A DNA stretch of 64,000 nt from Aeromonas simiae (GCF_000820125.1 NZ_CDBY01000030.1:35516-99515); one strand, 5' to 3'. Positions 1-8,960 are shown, counted from the first letter of the stretch. Notes: a model not told the origin generated them from the sequence alone. A program made the numbers and translations.

Positions 1-1
1 G

Positions 2-268
2 CGGCTGTTTCCTCTGGCCAGTCTCACCGCCGATCCGCTCTGGCCGCGCTGGTACCGCCACCTGCTTGAGGTGCAGCTGCGCATCAAGGAGGAAAAAGAG
101 CTGCTGCTGCTCACCGCCGGCCCCGAGGCGCGCTATCGCCACTTCCTCAGCCACTTTCCCGCCCTCGACGCCCGCCTGCCCGATCATCAGGTGGCGGCCT
201 ATCTTGGCATCACCCCTATCAGTCTGAGCCGCATCCGTAGGCGGTTGCGTACCGTTAACCAAGGTTAA
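2..268 (+). CDS. Crp/Fnr-family transcriptional regulator, C-terminal part (5' truncated by window edge)
   Basis: The reading frame is open from the first bases of the window, so the start lies upstream. The 88 visible residues end in a helix-turn-helix: DHQVAAYLGITPISLSRIRRRL, near the C-terminus, has the form of the recognition helix region of Crp/Fnr-type regulators. The preceding YRHFLSHFPAL segment is typical of the linker in small single-domain cNMP-binding regulators of this family. The effector-binding domain is not visible, so the ligand and targets cannot be stated. It ends 57 bases before elaA. Confidence 0.7.
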   Translation, partial: RLFPLASLTADPLWPRWYRHLLEVQLRIKEEKELLLLTAGPEARYRHFLSHFPALDARLPDHQVAAYLGITPISLSRIRRRLRTVNQG

Positions 269-325
269 TGAAGCCGGGGGCCATGGCGGGTATGCTGGCC
301 CCTTCACGTTAAGAAGGAGTCGTTG

Positions 326-775
326 ATGAACTGGAGCCTGAAACCCTGGAGCGAACTGAGCACGGACGAGCTGTACGAGTTGCTGGCGCTGCGCGCCGAG
401 GTGTTCGTGGTCGAGCAGACCTGCCCCTTCCAGGATCTGGATGGTCTGGATCGCCAGAAAGGGGTGTGGCACCTGCTGGGGTGGCAGGAGGGGAAATTGG
501 CGGCCTATGCCAGGCTCATGGCCCCCGGCATCAGCGACGAGCAGGGGAGTGCCATCGGCCGGGTCGTCACCTCGCCTGCCCGGCGTGGCGCAGGCCTTGG
601 CCATCAGTTGCTGGAGGAGGCGGTGCGCCACTGTCGGGCGCGCTGGCCGGATCACTCCATCTGGCTGGGGGCCCAGGCGCACCTGCAAGGCTTCTATGGT
701 CGGCACGGCTTCGTGGCTGAGGGGGAAGGCTATATCGAGGATGACATCCCCCATATCGGGATGCGCCGAGGATGA
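326..775 (+). CDS. elaA: GNAT-family N-acetyltransferase, ElaA-like
   Basis: A 149-residue single-domain acetyltransferase. The N-terminal WSLKPWSELSTDELYELLALR and the VFVVEQ.CPF segment match the ElaA group. The acetyl-CoA loop is seen as RRGAGLGHQLLEEA around residues 87-100. The ATG at 326 is preferred over the in-frame TTG at 323 because AAGGAG at 313-318 sits seven bases upstream. The natural substrate of ElaA is not established. It converges with the following minus-strand gene across a shared hairpin. Confidence 0.85.
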   Translation: MNWSLKPWSELSTDELYELLALRAEVFVVEQTCPFQDLDGLDRQKGVWHLLGWQEGKLAAYARLMAPGISDEQGSAIGRVVTSPARRGAGLGHQLLEEAVRHCRARWPDHSIWLGAQAHLQGFYGRHGFVAEGEGYIEDDIPHIGMRRG

Positions 776-776
776 G

Positions 777-800
777 AAAAGGGGCCGTGCGGCCCCTTTT
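777..800. terminator. Bidirectional rho-independent terminator between convergent genes
   Basis: AAAAGGGGCC (777-786) and GGCCCCTTTT (791-800) form a perfect 10-bp stem with a GTGC loop. There are A/T runs on both sides, so it can end both elaA and the minus-strand small gene. Confidence 0.85.
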
Positions 801-803
801 GAC

Positions 804-1040
804 TTATTGCCCCAGCAACTTGAGCGCTTCGGCCAACTTGTCGACCGAGGCTTGATGCTCCCCGGCGTTGTGCAGCTTCTCCCCCTCGGCCCGCAGGGCC
901 TGCACCTTGGCGAGATCGGCCTGGCTCAGCGCCGGTTTTTGCGCCAGCAAATCATCGATCTTCTTCATGTCGGCCGGGCAGTGGAATGCCAGGGCCGGGG
1001 CGGCTAGTAGCCATGCCAGCAGACTCACGATTTTCTTCAT
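804..1040 (-). CDS. Small exported protein of unknown function
   Basis: A 78-residue protein, start placed at the ATG at 1040 because AGGAG lies just upstream and because this gives a clean signal peptide: MKKIVSLLAWLLAAPALAFH, with likely cleavage after ALA. The mature part is about 59 residues, charged and helical, with a HCPADMKKID start and a single cysteine. The rest reads as an amphipathic helix rich in A, K, E and L. I do not recognise a named family. A periplasmic location is inferred from the signal peptide only. Confidence 0.65.
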   Translation of the reverse strand: MKKIVSLLAWLLAAPALAFHCPADMKKIDDLLAQKPALSQADLAKVQALRAEGEKLHNAGEHQASVDKLAEALKLLGQ

Positions 1041-1304
1041 CACAACTCCTGTCACCCTATGGTCGGGCTGGATGCCCGCTTTGAGCATAGTGTTCATCGC
1101 CCGCCATGAATCCGTTTGGCGGTAACCAGTACAGAACCTGAACGAGACTCTAGTTAAAAATATCGATTTTCAATCAATACTTAATATTTCGATTTAGTTG
1201 AAAGGTATCGCGTTTCTACTTGGGTCTGAGGCAGGAAAGGTACATGGTGTTAAATGCTGTTTTTGATATTTTTGTTAGTGTGTGGCTAACAACAAGGAAA
1301 CAGC
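1041..1304 (+). promoter_or_regulatory. AT-rich upstream region of the adhesin gene
   Basis: These 264 bases hold no gene. About 1150-1205 is markedly AT-rich against GC-rich surroundings and carries two related tracts, AATATCGATTTT and AATATTTCGATTT. A short inverted repeat, GTTAG (1274-1278) with CTAAC (1286-1290), ends immediately before the ribosome-binding site AAGGAAA (1294-1300). A promoter for the adhesin is expected here, but no convincing -35/-10 pair could be fixed. Confidence 0.4.
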
Positions 1305-4300
1305 ATGATGGATACGGTAACTCAGTTACAGAGCGCGGTCGTCACGGCGGCCCATGGCGAGGTTTTCCTACTGCTCGATGGCAAGCGAATCGCGCTGAGC
1401 AGTGGCGATCGCCTCCCCGCGGGGAGCATGATTGAAACCGGGACGGATGGCCTGCTACAAGCGCGAAATGGGGCCGGTCACGTGGTCGAGTTGGCGGCCA
1501 ATCAGAGTGTCACGCTGGCACCGAGCGGCGAGTGGGGGGAGCCCAGTGAGCTGGGGCATCTTGACCCTGAGATAGCTGAGCTCCAGCAGGCCATTGCCCA
1601 AGGTGAGGACCCGACCCTGAATTTCGATGCCCCGGCGGCGGGGGCTGGTGAGGGCACCGGTGGTGGTGGCGCCTCCAACAGTGGTTATGTCGAATTGGCG
1701 CGTGACGGGGGAGCCACCTTAGCAGAAGCCGGGTTTGATACGGCTTACGCTAAGGGGACTGAGGAAGAGAGGCCCGACTGGCTGGGGCTGCGCGATATCC
1801 TGACCGGGGAAGATCCGGCCCCTGAAATCGGGGCCCCCAGCATCGGCAGTACCGTTCACACCGTTTATGAGGCCGAACTAGCGGGGGGCAGTGCGCATCA
1901 ACCCGGACAAGGAGCGGTCATCCAAGGGACGTTTAGCGTCGAACTCCATGGGTTGAGCGGTGAGGTACAGATCCGGGATCAGCGCTTCACCCTGGATGCC
2001 GACGGCAATGTCACCCTGCCTGAGGGGGGGCTCCAGATCGAGACCGGGGCCGGCATCTTGCATATCACCGCCATTCGCGATGGCGTGATCACCTACTCCT
2101 ACCAACTCAAAGAAGCCCAGAGCCACGCCCCCGGCGAGGGCAACAACACCCTGCTCGACACTATCCCACTGACCGTCACCGATAGCCGTGGCGAGTCCGC
2201 CAGCGGCAGTCTGGATGTCACCATCGTCGACGACGTGCCGAGCATCACGGTGACCGACGCGCAGCTGAGTGTGAACGAGGGCTATGCAGTCGACGGTAGT
2301 TTCAGCCACGCGCTGGGGGCCGATGCGGCCGGGGCGACCCTGACGGTGGAGGGGGCCACGTTACAGGCCGACGGGCGCTGGGAGCTGACGCACGGGTTTA
2401 TCACCCTCGATCCCGTGCAGGGCACCTTTACCTTCACGGCCAAGCCGAATGCGCCGCAAGGGGCGAAGCAGGATATCGTCCTGGTGGTGACCGACGGTGA
2501 CGGCGACGTGGCCAAGGGCGCGGTGACCATTGAGATAGGGAAGAGCGTGGCGCCCGAGATCGCCCCCATCCTGGTGGACGAGCAGGGGCTGACCTCGGAG
2601 CAGGATAACTCGGAGAGCGCGATCATCGCGGTGCCGGATGGCTACACGGTGATCAACGTGAGTGGGGCGGTCAACGGCACCCTGAGCCAGAACGAGCAGG
2701 GGGAGTGGGTCTACACCCTCAACCAGAGCCTGACGCACAGCGGGGCCGGGCGTGATCAGCGTGAAGGCGACGTGCTGACGGTGGTGGTCCAGGACGGGCA
2801 GGGCAACGAGCACACCCTGGAGGTACCGGTGACGGTGGTGGACGACGTGCCGAGCATCACGGTGACCGACGCGCAGCTGAGCGTGAACGAGGGCTATGCG
2901 GTCGACGGTAGTTTCAGCCACGCGCTGGGGGCCGATGCGGCCGGGGCGACCCTGACGGTGGAGGGGGCCACGTTACAGGCCGACGGGCGCTGGGAGCTGA
3001 CGCACGGGTTTGTCACCCTCGATCCCGTGCAAGGCACCTTTACCTTCACGGCCAAGCCGAATGCGCCGCAAGGGGCGAAGCAGGATATCGTCCTGGTGGT
3101 GACCGACGGTGACGGCGACGTGGCCAAGGGCGCGGTGACCATTGAGATAGGGAAGTGCGTGGCGCCCGAGATCGCCCCCATCCTGGTGGACGAGCAGGGG
3201 CTGACCTCGGTGCAGGATAACTCGGAGAGCGCGATCATCGCGGTGCCGGATGGCTACACGGTGATCAACGTGAGCGGGGCGGTCAACGGCACCCTGAGTC
3301 AGAACGAGCAGGGGGAGTGGGTCTACACCCTCAACCAGAGCCTGGCGCACAGCGGGGCCGGGCGTGATCAGCGTGAAGGCGACGTGCTGACGGTGGTGGT
3401 CCAGGATGGGCAGGGCAACGAGCACACCCTGGAGGTACCGGTGACGGTGGTGGACGACGTGCCCATCGCGACCATCGACAGGGTACAAGTCACCGACACT
3501 GATACCGGCAACTACTACGGCAACGTGATTACCGGGCAGTGGGGCACCACTAATGTCTCGGCTGACTGGACGCAGATCTCGGGGGATGCGGACACGCTGG
3601 GGGCCGATGGTGCCTCGGTCACGCACGTACGCATGCATACGCCGGAGGGCAGCGAGACCTATATCGAGCTCAAGCCACAGGACTCCGCCACCGGTGATGA
3701 CCGCCTGTACGCCGTGGTCGAGACTGAGCAGGGCACCCTGACTCTCTACTCGGATGGCAGTTACGAGTTCAACCCGACTTACCAGACCATTTTCGATCCC
3801 ACCGATACCCAAGGGGGGCATGCCGAGAGCGTCAACGGGAAGAACACGACCACTCTGGGGGATTACACCTTTACAGCGGTTAATGTGGTGCTCTCGAGCG
3901 ACCACTCCTTTAATGACATCGAGTATGACAGCGACCTGAAATTCGACGTGCCGGGTGGCAAAGGGTCGCTGGGGATCAAGGGGGATGCGGGTGGTGGGCC
4001 GGAGAACTCGCAGATCGATGGTCAGGGAGACAAGAAAGGTGAGGCCAACGACGGGGTCAAAGTTGATTTCCCCGATGCGGCCAGTGCAATCCAGTTTGAT
4101 CTGGTCTATTTCGAGCCAGGGGAGACGGTCGGTTGGGCGGTATTTGATACAGATGGTCATGTGATCGACTCAGGTACCTACACCAGGACGACGGACAACA
4201 AACCCATTCTGGAGATCAACAGCGACGCCCCCTTCAACAGCGTGGTCATCTATGCGGTCGGTGAAAACACCGCCTTCAACATAGGGGCCATCTCGGTGGC

Positions 4301-5338
4301 GACCGGCACCGTGACTGAGGACGTCTCCTTTGACTATGTGCTGACCGATGGGGATGGCGACAGCTCGGAGTCTCAGCTGGAGTTTGTGGTCGATAAGCCG
4401 GGTCAGACTCAGGGGCGCGCTGCCGTGACGGCTCGCTTCGTGGCGCCAGAGCCAGAGCCAACGGGGGCCTTTAGCCATCTGCAAGCGCTGATCGCGGGCC
4501 GGTTAGGCGTAGGGGTGGAGGCGCTGACCCTGACCATGATGCTGGGATACATCCAGCAACATGCGGGTGAGCTGGACGTCAAGGTATCAGAGGCCATGGC
4601 CGCCGAGGGGCCGCTGGTGCAGGAGATAGCGCAAGGGGACGCCCTGCTGGTGTCTGCCGACATGTCGGATGGGGCAGTGAACGCCGGCGCCGAGATGGTG
4701 GCGTTCCTCGGTCAGCTGCAACACCTTACCGGCGCCGTCAGTGCCGACCCGGATCTGCTGTTACAGACCATCCAGAGCATGGAGGTGGACACGCTCGGGG
4801 AGGTGGCGCGCGAGTTGGAGTTGGTCTCTTTCAAGGGAGGAGCCAACCCGTTGCTGCAAGGGGGCAGGGGGATGAGGTGCTGCTCTCGGTGGGAGCCAAC
4901 GACATCTTGGTGGGCGGGGCTGGCGATGACATTCTGGTCGGCGGCGCCGGGGATGACGTGCTGGCTGGCGGCGCCGGCAACGACATCCTGAGCGGAGGCA
5001 GTGGTGCCGACACCTTTGTCTGGCGGGCCGGCGACGAGGGAACGGGGGAGCGCCCCGCCGTGGACCGGGTGCTCGACTTCAACCGTCACGAGGGGGACTG
5101 CCTCGATCTGCGCGAGCTGCTGCAAGGAGAGAGCGGAGCCTCCATCGATCAGTACCTCTCTTTGCTGGAGCGTGACGGCAGCACCGTCATCGCGGTGAAG
5201 ACGACGGGTAGCGGCGCGGTCAATCAGGAGATCGTGCTGGAGGGCGTCAGCTTCGCCGACTTGGGGGGCGGCAGTGGCAGCGAGCTGCTCAATAGCATGC
5301 TGGCGGACGGCCTCATCAAGGTCGATGAGATGATGTGA
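1305..5338 (+). CDS. LapA/BapA-like type I secreted RTX adhesin with retention module, interrupted by a frameshift near 4867
   Basis: Restored, this is a protein of about 1344 residues. Residues 1-105 form a LapA-type retention module, followed by a PAAG cleavage motif (110-113) and a glycine-rich linker. About 170-308 is a T1SS-143-like beta domain. Residues 309-716 are two copies of a 204-residue Ig/VCBS-like unit. Another extracellular domain follows, with an insert at about 856-1002, then an alpha-helical stretch, four RTX nonapeptides and a T1SS C-terminal domain. The uninterrupted frame runs 1305-4991 and its last ~40 residues are out-of-frame; the true C-terminus lies in the -1 frame at 4877-5338. 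Family members are exported by a LapBCE-type ABC exporter and held in the outer membrane until LapG cuts the retention module. No exporter or LapD/LapG gene is in this window. SD AAGGAAA supports the ATG at 1305 (or 1308). Confidence 0.85.
1632..1643 (+). other. Candidate LapG protease site (Pro-Ala-Ala-Gly) in the adhesin
   Basis: Codons 110-113 of the adhesin read P-A-A-G, inside a PAAGAGEG linker right after the retention module. This fits the [T/A/P]-A-A-[G/V] di-alanine site cut by the periplasmic LapG protease in LapA-type adhesins. The match is direct; its use by LapG is inferred. Confidence 0.65.
2229..2840 (+). repeat. 612-bp tandem repeat unit 1 (adhesin)
   Basis: The unit encodes 204 residues, roughly two Ig/VCBS-like beta domains, beginning at DDVPSITVTDAQLSV. 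It is followed directly by a second copy at exactly 612 bases. Only about ten base differences were noticed by eye between the copies. Confidence 0.95.
2841..3452 (+). repeat. 612-bp tandem repeat unit 2 (adhesin)
   Basis: Second copy of the 204-residue unit, in frame with the first. Amino-acid differences from copy 1 include I to V after HGF, S to C in EIGKSV, E to V in LTSEQ, and T to A in QSLTHS. A partial third start (GACGACGTGCC at 3453) marks the unit boundary. Confidence 0.95.
4860..4871 (+). other. Frameshift site in a double G-run of the adhesin gene
   Basis: GGGGGCAGGGGG contains two runs of five G. The frame used upstream leads to nonsense after codon GGG at 4869. The frame that encodes the RTX and secretion domains continues as GAT from 4871. 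One extra G in this tract would restore LLQGGRGDEVLL. A true indel, homopolymer phase variation or a sequencing error are all possible. Confidence 0.85.
4913..5020 (+). repeat. Four RTX nonapeptide repeats
   Basis: In the -1 frame, four successive 27-base units encode GGAGDDILV, GGAGDDVLA, GGAGNDILS and GGSGADTFV. These are calcium-binding beta-roll repeats that precede the C-terminal secretion domain in type I substrates. Confidence 0.95.
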
Positions 5339-5356
5339 TGGCCAGGAGGCCACCAA

Positions 5357-5381
5357 GGCGAGGGGAGACCCTCGCCTTTTT
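5357..5381 (+). terminator. Rho-independent terminator of the adhesin gene
   Basis: GGCGAGGG (5357-5364) and CCCTCGCC (5369-5376) form a perfect stem with a GAGA loop, followed by five T, 19 bases after the adhesin stop codon. Confidence 0.9.
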
Positions 5382-5389
5382 CGTTGGGC

Positions 5390-6241
5390 TTATGGGGTGA
5401 CCCGGGTATGCAGGGTGAAGCCCTCCTCGCACGGCGCGAGTGTCACCTCGACGCGGCCCAGCTCACCCAGCGTGTCGGCATGGGTGCCGCCACAGGGGAT
5501 GGTGATGCGGCGCCCCTCCAGTTCACAGTGCCACCAGCGCGAGTCGATGATGGCCTCACCATCGCGGCTGCGCTCTATCTTGCCCCCCGCTGCCAGCCAG
5601 GTGGCGAGCTGGGTGTTGATGGTCTCGGCGATAGTGGGCAGCGCCGCCAGCAGTTCGGCCCCCATCACCCCCTTCTTGCGCAGGCTCTTGCCAATACGGT
5701 ACTGCTCGAAGGAGCCTAGCGGCTCGACCCGTGAGCGGGTGATGGCGAGGCGATCGAAATCGGGTTGGCCTAGGGCATCGCGCTCGGCCGCCTCCTTCTT
5801 CCAATAGGGGGTGAGGGCCCGGTTTAGGGCCAGCGCCGCCAGATGGCAACCGCTGTGACCGAGTGAAAGCCGCCGGCGCGCCTCACCATCGACCCGCAGG
5901 GTCACCGGGGAGCCTACCGTCAGTGGGAAAGGGCCCGCCAGCGGATGCACCACCACGAAGGCCCAGCCGGGCTCGCCGCGTTTGACGGGAATATCAGCAT
6001 CGACAAACAGGGCTCCCTGCGGGCTGATGGCGCCCATGCAGCAGGGGGAGACTCTGGCCTGACCGCCCTCCCAGAGCAGGGTGCCACTGTCGCCGGGCTG
6101 ATCGGGCCAGAGATGGCTTTGCGGGTGAAAGGGGGAGAGGTCGGTCACGATCAGGGTGGAGTCGGTTGCGGGTTGGGTGAGCAGGACACGGGCCTGCTCC
6201 TCGAGGTGACCCAGCACGAAGCTGACGCGGGTGTGTTCCAT
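5390..6241 (-). CDS. AlaX-like alanyl-tRNA editing domain protein
   Basis: A 283-residue free-standing relative of the AlaRS editing domain, expected to deacylate mischarged tRNA-Ala in the cytoplasm. The zinc-site motifs are present: HSGCH at residues 129-133 (HxxxH) and CGGTH at 250-254 (CxxxH). The ATG at 6241 is chosen because AAGGAGG lies seven to eight bases upstream; the longer frame has no such signal. The N-terminal domain (GDSGTLLWEGG) is like the beta-barrel of AlaX. Whether it clears Ser or Gly cannot be told. Confidence 0.85.
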   Translation of the reverse strand: MEHTRVSFVLGHLEEQARVLLTQPATDSTLIVTDLSPFHPQSHLWPDQPGDSGTLLWEGGQARVSPCCMGAISPQGALFVDADIPVKRGEPGWAFVVVHPLAGPFPLTVGSPVTLRVDGEARRRLSLGHSGCHLAALALNRALTPYWKKEAAERDALGQPDFDRLAITRSRVEPLGSFEQYRIGKSLRKKGVMGAELLAALPTIAETINTQLATWLAAGGKIERSRDGEAIIDSRWWHCELEGRRITIPCGGTHADTLGELGRVEVTLAPCEEGFTLHTRVTP

Positions 6242-6327
6242 GAGATCCTCCTTCGAACGATGGAGGGGAGGATACCGCAAAAGAGGCGGGCGGCTCATCG
6301 GCGTTATGGGCCGCCCGTTTCCCGGTG

Positions 6328-7551
6328 TTAAAGCAGCGAGGCCAGCAGATAGGCGTTAAGGGCGATCACCAGGGCGACGATGACCCGCCCGAGCGCCCGG
6401 GTCAGCGGCCGGTTGCGGTATTCTCCCATCAGGGTGCGATCCCCGGTGAGCAGCAGCAGTGGAATGAGTGCCAGTGCGATGCCAAAGCTCAGCACCACCT
6501 GGCTCATCACCAGGATCTCGGTGGTGTTGAGCCCCATGGCGATCACCACGAAGGCGGGCGCCATGGTGATGGCCCGGCGCAACCAGAGCGGGATGCGAAA
6601 CTGCACAAACCCCTGCATCACCACCTGGCCGGCCAGGGTGCCGACCACGGTCGAGCTGACGCCCGAGGCCACCAGCGACAGGCCGAACAGGGTGGCGGCG
6701 GCCTGTCCCAGTAACGGGGTCAGGGTGGCATGGGCACTCTCGATGCCTGCGACATCGTGATGGCCGTTAGCGTGAAAGGCGGCCGCCGCCATCGCCATCA
6801 TGGCCAGATTGACGAACCCGGCTATGGTCATGGCGATCGCCACGTCGGTGCGGGCGCCCCGCAGTCGCTGGGGAATACCGCGGTGCGGGTCGGCGCTCTG
6901 GGTCAGGGCCGAGTGCAGGTAGATGACATGGGGCATGACGGTGGCCCCCAGCACCCCGGCGGCCAGATAGATGGCCTCATTGTTGGGCAGTCCCGGCAGC
7001 AGGACGCCTTCGACCAGGCTCGGCAGGTGGGGACGTGAAAACAGCAGCTCCACCACATAGGCCAGCGCCACAAACAGCAGCAAACCGCCCACCACCAGCT
7101 CGAGTGGCTTCTGGCCCCGGCTTTGCAGTGAGAGGATGCCCCAACTGACGATGGCCGTCAGGCCCGCGCCCTCCAGCAGGGTGACGCCAAGCAGCAGCTG
7201 AAATCCCACCGCGGCGCCGATGAATTCGGCCAGATCGGTGGCCATGGCGATGATCTCCGCCTGTACCCAGTAGGCCCAGACGGCGGGCCTTGGCAGCCGG
7301 TCGCGGATATGCTCGGCCAGGTTCTTGCCGGTGACGATGCCCAGCTTTGCCGACAGCCCCTGCACCAGCATGGCCATCAGGTTGGCCCAGACCACCACCC
7401 ACAGCAGTTGATAGCCAAATTGGGAGCCGGCCTGGATGTTGGTGGCGAAGTTACCCGGATCGATGTAACCGATGGCGGCGATGAAGGCGGGCCCGAGCAG
7501 GCTCAGTCTGAGCTTGCGTTGGCGTGGCAAGGAGAGCGAGGCGGGTTGCAT
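6328..7551 (-). CDS. mntH: Nramp-family divalent metal (Mn2+/Fe2+):H+ symporter
   Basis: A 407-residue inner-membrane transporter with about eleven hydrophobic segments. Family signatures are DPGN at residues 31-34, the metal-site motif MPH in helix 6 ([12 protein letters not shown]), and the [22 protein letters not shown] stretch. The start ATG at 7551 follows GGAGGT on the minus strand. It takes up manganese, and in this family also iron. A Fur-like operator lies 43-57 bases upstream of the start codon, suggesting repression by iron-loaded Fur. It is transcribed alone. Confidence 0.93.
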   Translation of the reverse strand: MQPASLSLPRQRKLRLSLLGPAFIAAIGYIDPGNFATNIQAGSQFGYQLLWVVVWANLMAMLVQGLSAKLGIVTGKNLAEHIRDRLPRPAVWAYWVQAEIIAMATDLAEFIGAAVGFQLLLGVTLLEGAGLTAIVSWGILSLQSRGQKPLELVVGGLLLFVALAYVVELLFSRPHLPSLVEGVLLPGLPNNEAIYLAAGVLGATVMPHVIYLHSALTQSADPHRGIPQRLRGARTDVAIAMTIAGFVNLAMMAMAAAAFHANGHHDVAGIESAHATLTPLLGQAAATLFGLSLVASGVSSTVVGTLAGQVVMQGFVQFRIPLWLRRAITMAPAFVVIAMGLNTTEILVMSQVVLSFGIALALIPLLLLTGDRTLMGEYRNRPLTRALGRVIVALVIALNAYLLASLL

Positions 7552-7593
7552 GATGTGACCTCCATAACGGGATGTATCGAGCATACATGCAAT

Positions 7594-7608
7594 TGAGAAT
7601 TGTTATCA
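7594..7608 (-). promoter_or_regulatory. Fur-box-like inverted repeat upstream of mntH
   Basis: TGAGAATTGTTATCA matches the 7-1-7 Fur inverted repeat TGATAAT-N-ATTATCA at 12 of 14 positions. It lies within a wider CAATTG...CAATTG palindrome, in the promoter-proximal region of mntH. An MntR operator would look different; no such site was recognised. Confidence 0.65.
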
Positions 7609-7650
7609 ATTGATTGTGCGGATGGCCGTCATCGATTTTCTGCACACCCG

Positions 7651-7679
7651 TTGCTTCCTCCGGAGGGATTTCGTACAAT
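7651..7679 (+). promoter_or_regulatory. Sigma-70 promoter of rpsF-rpsR-rplI
   Basis: TTGCTT (7651-7656), a 17-base spacer and TACAAT (7674-7679) form a good sigma-70 promoter. The predicted start near 7686 gives a leader of about 90 bases before rpsF. Confidence 0.65.
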
Positions 7680-7720
7680 ACGCCGCCCTAGAAAGCAGCG
7701 TCAACACACACACGTTCCTT

Positions 7721-7753
7721 GCCTCCGAGGTTTGGCTGCACCCGGGCGGAGGC
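7721..7753 (+). promoter_or_regulatory. Candidate S6:S18 leader hairpin in the rpsF 5' UTR
   Basis: GCCTCCG (7721-7727) pairs with CGGAGGC (7747-7753), enclosing CCG-containing loop/bulge sequence. An autogenous leader bound by the S6:S18 complex, with a bulged CCG, is known upstream of rpsF in many bacteria. Position and composition fit; the exact fold was not computed. Confidence 0.55.
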
Positions 7754-7777
7754 TGATTAACCCGTAAGGAGCTGATA

Positions 7778-8179
7778 ATGCGTCATTACGAAATCGTCTT
7801 CATGGTTCATCCGGACCAGAGCGAGCAAGTTCCTGGCATGATCGAGCGCTACACCGGCGCCATCACCACTGCCGGTGGTAAGATTCATCGCCTGGAAGAC
7901 TGGGGCCGCCGTCAACTGGCTTACCCGATCGAGAAGCTGCACAAGGCGCACTACGTTCTGCTGAACGTGGAAGCCGAGCAGGCTGTTATCGACGAACTGG
8001 AAACTAACTTCCGCTTCAACGATGCCGTTATCCGCAACATGATCATGCGCACCAAGCACGCCGTGACTGAAGTTTCTCCGATGGCCAAGGCCAAGGAAGA
8101 GCGTTCTTCTTTCCGTCGTGACGACGTTCGCAGCGAAGAGTCTGCCGAAGCTACCACTGAAGCTTCCGCAGAAGAGTAA
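7778..8179 (+). CDS. rpsF: 30S ribosomal protein S6
   Basis: A 133-residue small-subunit protein beginning [21 protein letters not shown], the usual S6 start, with the RNA-facing [13 protein letters not shown] segment in the middle. It binds S18 and the central domain of 16S rRNA. The acidic C-terminal tail ([16 protein letters not shown]) is a gammaproteobacterial feature, processed by RimK-type glutamylation in E. coli. The SD TAAGGAG precedes the ATG. It is first in an operon with rpsR and rplI. Confidence 0.98.
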   Translation: MRHYEIVFMVHPDQSEQVPGMIERYTGAITTAGGKIHRLEDWGRRQLAYPIEKLHKAHYVLLNVEAEQAVIDELETNFRFNDAVIRNMIMRTKHAVTEVSPMAKAKEERSSFRRDDVRSEESAEATTEASAEE

Positions 8180-8197
8180 TTCCGGATCACAGACTAG

Positions 8198-8440
<243 letters not shown>

Positions 8441-8492
8441 GAATCGGTCCGGCGCTTACGCCTAACTCAACGAAATTTATAGAGGAAAGGTA

Positions 8493-8942
8493 ATGCAAGT
8501 TATCCTGCTCGATAAGATCGCCAAGCTGGGCGGTCTGGGTGACCAAGTTAATGTTAAGCCTGGTTTTGCCCGTAACTTCCTGATCCCGCAAGGCAAGGCT
8601 GTGATGGCGACCAAGGCCAACATCGCTTCTTTCGACGCTCGTCGTGCCGAGCTGGAAGCCAAGCTGGAAGCCACCCTGGTTGCCGCTCAAGAGCGCGCTG
8701 CCAAGCTGGGTGAACTGGCTGCCGTCGTTATCGCCTCCAAGGCCGGTGACGAAGGTAAGCTGTTCGGCTCCATCGGTACCCGCGACGTGGCTGATGCCAT
8801 CACCGCTGCTGGCGTAGCCGTGTCCAAGAGCGAAGTTCGCATGGGCAACGTTCTGCGTTCCACCGGCGAGTACGAAGTTTCCGTTCAGCTGCACGCTGAC
8901 GTGAAGGCGACCGTACAAATCCAGGTTGTTGCTGGCGAGTAA
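8493..8942 (+). CDS. rplI: 50S ribosomal protein L9
   Basis: A 149-residue large-subunit protein with the classic N-terminal domain ([22 protein letters not shown]), a long connecting helix at residues 41-74, and a C-terminal domain. Length equals the E. coli protein. It is last in the rpsF operon, 52 bases after rpsR, with SD AGAGGAAAGG, and is followed by a strong terminator. Confidence 0.98.
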   Translation: MQVILLDKIAKLGGLGDQVNVKPGFARNFLIPQGKAVMATKANIASFDARRAELEAKLEATLVAAQERAAKLGELAAVVIASKAGDEGKLFGSIGTRDVADAITAAGVAVSKSEVRMGNVLRSTGEYEVSVQLHADVKATVQIQVVAGE

Positions 8943-8960
8943 TCGACAGTTCATCTGGTA

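Noticed and set aside
2229..3452. Could the repeated block be a CRISPR array or mobile element?
   Set aside because: Units are 612 bases, coding and in frame, without spacers or terminal inverted repeats.
2973..4160. 395-codon open frame antisense to the adhesin repeats
   Set aside because: It exists because of the repeat composition; duplicated like the repeat itself and without a start signal.
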